64,000 nt of DNA from Calamus simplicifolius (Eukaryota; Streptophyta; Magnoliopsida; Arecales; Arecaceae). The stretch spans positions 500,836 to 564,835 of the forward strand of contig UESW01004771.1 of the NCBI GenBank assembly GCA_900491605.1, in the 5' to 3' direction. Positions 56,757 through 64,000 of the stretch are shown here, in pieces. The notes beneath the pieces were generated by a model. The model searched no databases. It saw only the letters and a program-made list of their open reading frames with translations, and had not been told where the DNA came from. Each line of letters begins with the position of its first letter. Positions within the stretch are counted from its first letter, which is position 1. The position numbers were made by a program, and so were the translations under genes.

Positions 56757-59700
56757 ATGAACGCTTTGGCTGCGACCAGTAGAAATTTCAAGCAGGCCGC
56801 TAAGCTGCTGGGTTTGGACTCCAAGCTCGAAAAGAGTTTGCTCATCCCATTCCGCGAAATCAAGGTAAGGGGCTTCGAACCTTTTTCTTCTTCTTTTTTT
56901 TCGTTTTTTGTAATTATTTATTTGAATATTGTTTCCTGTTTATTTTGAAGATCCTGATTCTGAATTTCATATCTATGTTTTTTTTTTCTTTTGATTTAGG
57001 ACCTGATAAGATTTACCACGCTTTCTTTTTCTCCAAATGAAAAAAAGGGAAAAAACCAGAGAGAGTTGCGAAATCATCGGTTTAAAAGACTTTGAGATTT
57101 ATTGACGTTTAAAATGTTCTTAATTTGGAATGCTATTTCTTCCACATCATTTAGCGCTAAGATTTTCTTTTCTTTTTTTAGTTTATATTGATGTTTTATT
57201 TTTATAAAATGATTTTTTGCAATCCCGTTGGATTTTGCTCTTTTTTTTTTCTTTTTTCTTTTTTTTTGGCTTTGTAACTTTTGAGATAGACTATTTGATG
57301 GACCTTATAAAAAGTTTGTTAATTGGCTTCTTGATAGATTTTGAGTCATTAATTTGGTTGTTTTGTTCATATATATGATTCTGCCACTGCTGTGTTCTGT
57401 CGCAGTATCTTAATTCAAATCGCTTCTCTTGCCTTCTTTCTGTAACAGCATCTGAATTTTGACTGCAGGTTGAATGCACGATCCCAAAAGATGATGGCAC
57501 TTTGGTATCTTATGTGGGATTTAGGGTGCAACATGACAATGCCAGAGGCCCAATGAAGGGTGGAATCAGATACCATCATGAGGTGGGATAAATTCGATTT
57601 TTTCTCCTTTTTTATCAGTTGAATTATATTTATTATCATGCAACACAATGAAGCTTTTTTTTTTTCAGTAGTATGCTAGATGCAATATTGTTTTCTTTTT
57701 GTGAAGTAATTGACATTCTGTATCCATAACAATTATAATTGTTCAGGAAAAATTGAGATCTGGCGCTTTTACTTACACAAGTGCTATGACTTCTCATGTT
57801 TTTACTTATTTCAGAAATAATAAATAAAAAAGTCGAAAAAAAGGCTTTTTTACCAAATAATTTGTCCATGACAAACTTTCTTTTTCCTCATTGTAATCTT
57901 AGTTGGCAACCATTTATTGTTTAAGATTTTGATTCTGTTTTGTTCCAGTGCATATTTCATCTAGTTTGTCTTAATAAATTAATTATTGGCCTTTTTATCA
58001 GGTAGCATTAACAGATTAATGAATTTTTGAATAGTCTTTTAATTCTTATGATAAGTGATCCAAACAATGATAACACTCGACTGTAACAAATTCAAGATAA
58101 TATGCATATTAACTAAACATAGGAGTTCATTGTTGAGTATTAGAGGACATTGCGTTAATTATGCTTCCAATACATCATCCTTTACCTGTTTCAAGCTTTT
58201 AAACTTTCTAGCGGTATTTTATTGCCATAAAAATAAATATTTACTAATTTTTACATGAAAAAACAGCTCAAGCACAGCCTTTTCTCTGTGTTTACATATT
58301 ACCTAAGAAACCTTAACCTGTCAGCTGCTGTGTTCTCAGGTTGCACCCCTTTGGGATCTACACTCTCTGTTACTTGTGCTTGTGGTGGTGATCAGTAAAC
58401 TGGGAGGTGGATTTCTAAACATGAGATGGATGTCTCCTACTCCCATCTCCCTTTTCTCCATTGTTCCCATGCATGAGAAGCAGCAAAGGAAAGAGGAGAT
58501 GGCTATTCCTCCCAATCACATCCCCTTTTTATACAGTCAGTGGTTCTGCTGTTAAGCTCATTTGGATGTCACCATGTTGACATATTGACAACATTCATGC
58601 ATGGTGTCATTTTCCTTGGTATCAACTTAATGAGGGATTAATGTGAAAATTCTGAGTCTGCAATTGTTTTAACCTCTCATGAATTTGCCATTAAAGCACA
58701 TACTATACATCACTTAAAAATATAAAACATAACGCAATCAAAATTTTAGAATGCTATCTCTATGAATCGGCTTATAATCAAAGCCGTTTCATCCATCATG
58801 TCACCTTTTCTAGATCGTGTCACAGCTTCTTCAAATTCTTCTCTCTTTCCCATCTCATCAAATGATCTCTCTGTCTTTCCCTCTCATAATGATGGGACTG
58901 CTATCAATCTCTTATGGAACAGGGTACAACTATCGGGCTATGGCTACCTTTTGAACTGCTGTCATCTATCAAACCTTCCTCCCTACCATGGCTCAAAATG
59001 AATTGGATACAGATCATATATTAGTGTAGTGATATTTCTATCCTTTTTACATGTGAATATAGATGGAAATACTGATAATAGGTGGCTTCTAAGTTTTATA
59101 TTCATATTTGTTTTAAACAGACGCGGATACAAATTAGATATCAAAAATATGGATACAAATGCAGATGTAAATAGAAAAATGTAAACCTTGTGAGTAACGT
59201 GCCGTTCCCCTTTTGTTTTATTAGCTCAAATTAAGCCCAGTTAGTGTTTCAAATTTCTTTTCTTAGTTTTCTAAAGCAAATTGTACAACTTGTCATCCAC
59301 TTATAACTCAACTGATTATGGGGGATATGATCCATCGTATTAAATAAATCACCATGTAGACTAAGAACATGTTGATGCTGACATTTGATTCCCTTTTGGA
59401 CATATGTGACTGAACAGGGTCTAAAGACAGTTTGGTAGAAATCAAATAATTTTGTTGTCATATCCATGTTGCCTTTTCTTTGATGGACGCAGAGAGAAAT
59501 ATGGATACTAGTCAGATGCTGAAAGTTGTATCCAAATCCATATCAATTCAGTTATGTAAGCAGATCTGGACATATATACTCTAATCTGTCTCAACCCCTA
59601 CTTCTGAACAAGGCATTCTGAGCCTTGCATTGGAGGTGAAAAACCCAGACTTAATCAGTTTCTCACATTATTATTATTATTATTTATATATCTCTGTCTT

Positions 59701-62700
59701 GCGTGTGTCAACAAACTTACTCATTTCTACATGCAAGTTTTTCAATTCATGGAATTGTAATCTGACATTCTCATATCCACATATTTTTTCATATCACCAG
59801 ACATGAAATTCCACATGATTTTTCATGTAAATTTTTGCTGGCACATGACAAGCAGAGATGACTGCAACATCATGCCTTTTCCTATGTATCATTTTCTTAT
59901 TGAAGTTACATGTGGAGCAGATTACTGAAAATAAATGTGAGGATTATTTTTTTTTAAGAAAAAAGGGTCATCTTTCTGAATCGTCAGAGTTTTTCGATCC
60001 AAAATAAGTTTGAAAGTGCAGAGGGATTACTCAGATTTAGTACACCTAAAAGCCACTCAAAAAGTTCTCATGCTCATATCTGTGGATGATGCAGGTTGAT
60101 CCAGATGAAGTCAATGCCTTAGCTCAATTAATGACTTGGAAGACTGCAGTAGCTAATATTCCATATGGTGGAGCAAAAGGTGGAATAGGATGCAGTCCAG
60201 GAGAGCTGAGCATTTCTGAGCTTGAACGACTTACCAGGGTGTTCACACAGAAGTTACAGGATTGCATCGGCGTCCACACTGATGTTCCAGCTCCAGATAT
60301 GGGGACTAACGCTCAGGTTTCTTTTTGGTTTTCATTCTTTATAAGTTCATCTTTTCAGATGCTGCATTTATCAGCAATCTAATCAGTGCTTCCTGATATT
60401 GGTGACAGACTATGGCATGGATATTTGATGAGTATTCAAAGTTTCATGGCTATTCACCCGCAGTTGTTACTGGAAAACCTGTTGTAAGTACAATGTAGCA
60501 TGAAATTTTAACTGCATGATGTGAAACTGGTCCACTATAACAATTGTTTATTACAATTATGTTATACTCTACTGTCATTTTTGGCAATAATAAGAGTGGA
60601 TAAATTGATAGTTCAGTCTCTTTGATATATTGTAATCCTGGATACTAATTGATATCTGGATAGTAGCCATAGTGTATTATTATTCTAGGTTCTCAAATGG
60701 TTTGACTAGTATGTTTCTGCCTTCGTTTATTTTTTACCTTGAAGGATCTTGGTGGATCTCTTGGTAGAGATGCAGCAACCGGAAGAGGAGTCCTGTTTGC
60801 AACACAGGCCCTTCTTGCGGAGCATGGGAAAAGCATTTCAGACCATCGCTTTGTAATACAGGTGAACAAACTCTGGGTAACGTAGTTACCTTTTCTCACC
60901 ATAAAAAGATCTTATCGACCACAATGTTGAAGTGCACATCTAAAAAAAAAAAAAAAAAGCCAGGGAAATAAGTAAACTACTGGAAAGAGAAATCACATCA
61001 ACTGTTTTACAGAAAGTAAACAATAACAATAATACTTGAAACCACCAACATGGGAACTGGTATCTTGCAAAAATATGTGCTAGTTGCTCAATAAGATTAA
61101 TCTGTTAACATAGTTGAAGGGGCAAGACACACACATTGCCATACAGAGGCTCAGATGACATGTACCAATAATATTCTCCCTTCATATTTTTGTTCATGCT
61201 GGAAGGATTGATGAAAATAACTTGTTTCTTTCAAAATTGCAGGGTTTTGGTAATGTGGGTTCCTGGGCAGCTCAACTCCTCAATGAAGCTGGTGGAAAAG
61301 TTATTGCTGTCAGTGATGTCACGGGAGCAGTTAAGAACCCCAACGGTCTTGACATTCCTAAACTCTTTAAACACTCCATGGAGAATCGTGGGGTCAAGGG
61401 TTTTAGTGGTGGAGATGCTCTTGATCCAAAGTTGTTGCTAATGGAGGACTGCGATGTTCTCATTCCAGCAGCTCTGGGTGGTGTGATCAACAGGTGCATT
61501 TCCTTGTATGGTGATTTTGTTGACCAGGCTGATTAGTGCTTAAAATGTTAAGATATGCCAATTGCAAGAATAATCGACAAAATTGTTCTTTTACTTGGTA
61601 GAAATATATGAAGTGTCTTTCCTCAAAGAAGAAACTTATGAATTCTCCACTCAGAAATTTCCTTATGTACTGCTATGATGGATGGTGATTCTAACTCTAA
61701 TTTACCATGTAGGCCTTTGACTGAGAAAGGATCTTTCTCATTTCTCATTTCTCATTTTTGTTATACTGTTGTTCCAGGGAAAATGCAAATGACATCAGAG
61801 CCAAGTTCATTGTTGAGGCAGCAAATCACCCGACTGACCCTGAGGCTGATGAGGTGAATCATTAATTATTAAGTTCAAGTTTTTATGTTGTTCAAGGATA
61901 TTAATGCAGAACTCTTTTTCTTCTTTTATTCAGATCTTATCAAAGAAAGGTGTTGTTATTCTGCCTGACATATTTACCAACTCAGGTGGTGTTACTGTGA
62001 GTTATTTCGAGTGGGTTCAGGTTAGTGCTGCTACTTTAATTTTTATGTCTATGCCATGATCCACATTCTGCTGTGTTGTTCTGCCAGCAATCAGGCTTCA
62101 AATATGCCGTGTCACAATCAATAATTCATTTCATCTTTTGACTGGGTTGATGAGAATCAAGCAAGACATGCTGGTTATAGCATGAATCCTTGCATGCATC
62201 ATATCATATAAAGTTTTGTTGGCATCGAGGCTGAAATTGACAATAAGTAAACCAAATTTTGCCTCTATTGGTTCAATATGGAAATGCCTTTAGCGGTTCG
62301 GAGTCTGCAGCAACTCACAATTTGTTGACATTGTTCCTCTATGTTGAGAGGCTGTATTTGGAAAAAAAAATTTATCTTTTGGGTCTTAAAGTAGGAGTAC
62401 GCACACAAGGAGATTGTTAAAAGTAACACATACATGTAGCTATGGCATACTTTATGCTGTTTGATGGGTGTATGGACTGCATCAAAGCAACTCAACCAGC
62501 CACTAAACCTGTTTTCTGTTTGCCCATGATAGATTTTCAATGAAAAGTAGTGCTTTGTAAAAAGTGATCAAAGGGGAGGGTAATATCATTTTGCCCAATG
62601 ATGATAGCATCAGGATAATTATACCTATTAAAAAGAGCTCTAAGGTAGCAGCCCAAAAAAAAAAAAAAGGAAAGGAAAAGAAGGCCTGTGACATGTTTCA

Positions 62701-63136
62701 AATGCCTGTGGCAATGTAAGTGATTATCATGGTTTCTGCTTTCTGCCCATAGCTTCCATGACCATCACTTAGCTTTTAAATTTTTTTGAGGACCAGAGGA
62801 CCAGTGTAAAGTGGTCTTTTGCTCTATGCAAATAGACATAGCAAAAGTAAACTAGAAAGCCACTAATCAATAGAGGGAACTGCTTATTTCATTTTATTAT
62901 ATATAGTTCTTGCATCCTTATTATTTATTGATGCGATATTTTTTTCACAGAATATCCAAGGGTTCATGTGGGATGAAGAGAAGGTGAACTGCGAGCTGAA
63001 GACATACATGACCAGAGGTTTCAAAGATGTGAAGGAGATGTGTAAGACCTACAACTGCGACCTCCGCATGGGAGCCTTCACTCTTGGAGTCAACCGGGTT
63101 GCCCGAGCGACTGTGCTGCGAGGATGGGAAGCATGA
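56757..63136 (+). CDS. GDH: NAD(H)-dependent glutamate dehydrogenase, mitochondrial, 9 exons
   Basis: Exons 56757-56864, 57469-57582, 60095-60316, 60409-60483, 60745-60861, 61243-61493, 61778-61853, 61934-62020 and 62951-63136 total 1236 bp, i.e. 411 residues, the family's usual length. All introns are GT-AG; seven are phase 0 and intron 6 is phase 2. The enzyme interconverts glutamate with 2-oxoglutarate and ammonium, as a hexamer, in mitochondria. The protein starts MNALAATSRNFKQAAKLLGL. The substrate domain has QHDNARGPMKGGIRYH and PYGGAKGGIGC with the catalytic Lys at residue 102 and a second conserved Lys at 90. The NAD-binding domain begins GFGNVGSWAA (213 onward). It ends VARATVLRGWEA. 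Residue 73 is His where Pro is usual (GIRYHPE). No stop or frameshift. The paralogue (GDH1 or GDH2 type) is not assigned. Confidence 0.96.
57583..60094 (+). other. GDH intron 2 (2.5 kb)
   Basis: Donor gag|gtggg, acceptor gatgcag|gttg. Much longer than the other introns (80-930 bp). AT-rich, with no recognised transposon or RNA gene; frames inside it (for example 58762-59001) are chance. Confidence 0.85.
62021..62950 (+). other. GDH intron 8 (930 bp)
   Basis: Between gttcag|gttagt and ttcacag|aatatc. It contains poly-A tracts at 62656-62668 and nothing else recognised. Confidence 0.85.
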
Positions 63137-63589
63137 TTTTGCTTCTTTTTCTTCTGTCTTCTTTGCTGCTGCAATAATTCCACAATTATCTGAATTTAAT
63201 TTCTAATAATGAGGATCGCTTTTGTTTAATGGATCGTGCATCCATTCTAGAAAGATTATGGGAAATTTACAACCAAATATGTGTATTCATATAGGTTTCA
63301 TGTTCCCCACCCCTACTCTGTTTTTTAAATTATTATTATTATTTCATACAAGCAGTGCGACCAATAATTCGCATAAGATGATTTAGTGATAGAAGAACAA
63401 TCAAAAGAGTGTTTTTATAAGGCTTGTTTCATGCTACCTAATGCTGAATTTTTGAATAATTTCTTAGCAAGCTTGTCACTTACAATGATACTGTAGACAA
63501 AACATATGAAATCAAGAGTCTTCTTGCCAGCGTTGTGGTGGACACGGAGCAGTTCTGGGTCAATCTCTTCTCTTCTCTTCGTCCGAACT
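63137..63589 (+). other. GDH 3' UTR and flank
   Basis: AT-rich, with aataat-type possible polyadenylation signals near 63173 and 63206. No gene seen; the (tta)n-like run near 63330 is a short microsatellite. Confidence 0.5.
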
Positions 63590-64000
63590 CCGAGTTGTCC
63601 CTAGTGTTGGGCATTGGGCCGGACCATCCGAGTTGTCCCTAGTGTTGGGCATTGGGCTGGGTCAGGCCCAGCCCAGCCTGGCATGAAGCGGGCCTTGCCT
63701 ACAGTAATGGTCCATAAAAGGGGGCCGTGCCGGGTTCAAAAATTTTTGCCCACGGACCAAGCTTGGCATGGCCCACTAGAGCTTGGGCTGACACGGCCCA
63801 CAAAGGCTAGGCACGGCATACCCCATAAGGGCTTGGGGCAGGTCAGGCACGGCCTATCACCCTTAAAATAAATAGGAATAAAATTTTTATTTATCAAAAT
63901 ATTTTTTAATAAATTAAAAAAATATTGGGAACTAAGGATTTATTAATATAAAGCCATCCTAAAATGATACATGAAGGGAGGAGGGCTAGGCCTGACCTTC
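63590..64000. repeat. 38-bp tandem duplication and GC-rich dispersed repeat
   Basis: 63590-63627 and 63628-63661 repeat gagttgtccctagtgttggg with a 38-bp offset. 63660-63880 is rich in ggcacggcc and gggcttggg motifs typical of dispersed plant repeats. An 85-codon plus frame (63614-63871) is a by-product of base composition. Confidence 0.6.

Overview
This is nuclear DNA from a flowering plant. It is dense with transposable elements, has introns and many nested retrotransposons, and carries a single intact host gene at its right end. The Sirevirus-type copia elements, Tnt1-like copia elements, Tat-type gypsy element and the glutamate dehydrogenase suggest a monocot, possibly a palm. The species is an inference and cannot be fixed from the sequence alone.

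Layout: 1-13199 is a stack of degenerate Ty1/copia elements. A minus-strand LTR (1-966) abuts the RNase H of plus-strand Sirevirus element A (972-6098). Element A in turn sits in the 3' LTR of minus-strand Tnt1-like element B (6099 to about 12110). 13200-35141 is one Tat-type Ty3/gypsy element (G) flanked by a 5-bp target duplication (gtaag/gttag). Its 5' LTR was split by Sirevirus E (13242-24529), and E's gag was split by minus-strand Sirevirus F (16337-23136). A single N at 23137 marks a collapsed join where the rest of E and F is missing. 35142-36186 is AT-rich flank with a short stem-loop. 36187-41292 is a minus-strand LINE cut by minus-strand copia C (41293-46035). C is cut by plus-strand Sirevirus D (46036 to about 51012). 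51129-56287 is Mutator-like (MULE) material: a plant mobile domain (PMD) pseudogene on the plus strand, and a transposase-OTU pseudogene on the minus strand. It ends in a 33-bp hairpin tandem repeat.

56757-63136 is a nine-exon NAD(H) glutamate dehydrogenase gene. It encodes 411 residues, all splice sites are canonical, and the catalytic lysine is present. It is the only gene I consider functional. Its start lies about 470 bp from the hairpin repeat at the end of the MULE region. 63137-64000 is the 3' flank with a short tandem duplication and a GC-rich dispersed repeat.

No element looks autonomous: every pol, gag, transposase and accessory frame carries stops or frameshifts, and several key residues are lost. 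The most notable structures are (1) arrays of family-specific palindromes in the Sirevirus LTRs, (2) the accessory 'env-like' frames and the antisense spliced frame in the gypsy element, (3) the transposase-OTU pseudogene with a GC-rich minisatellite between its two domains and a lost OTU cysteine, and (4) the 33-bp hairpin repeat upstream of GDH. I found no clearly new biological system; the nested history is unusually readable from target duplications.
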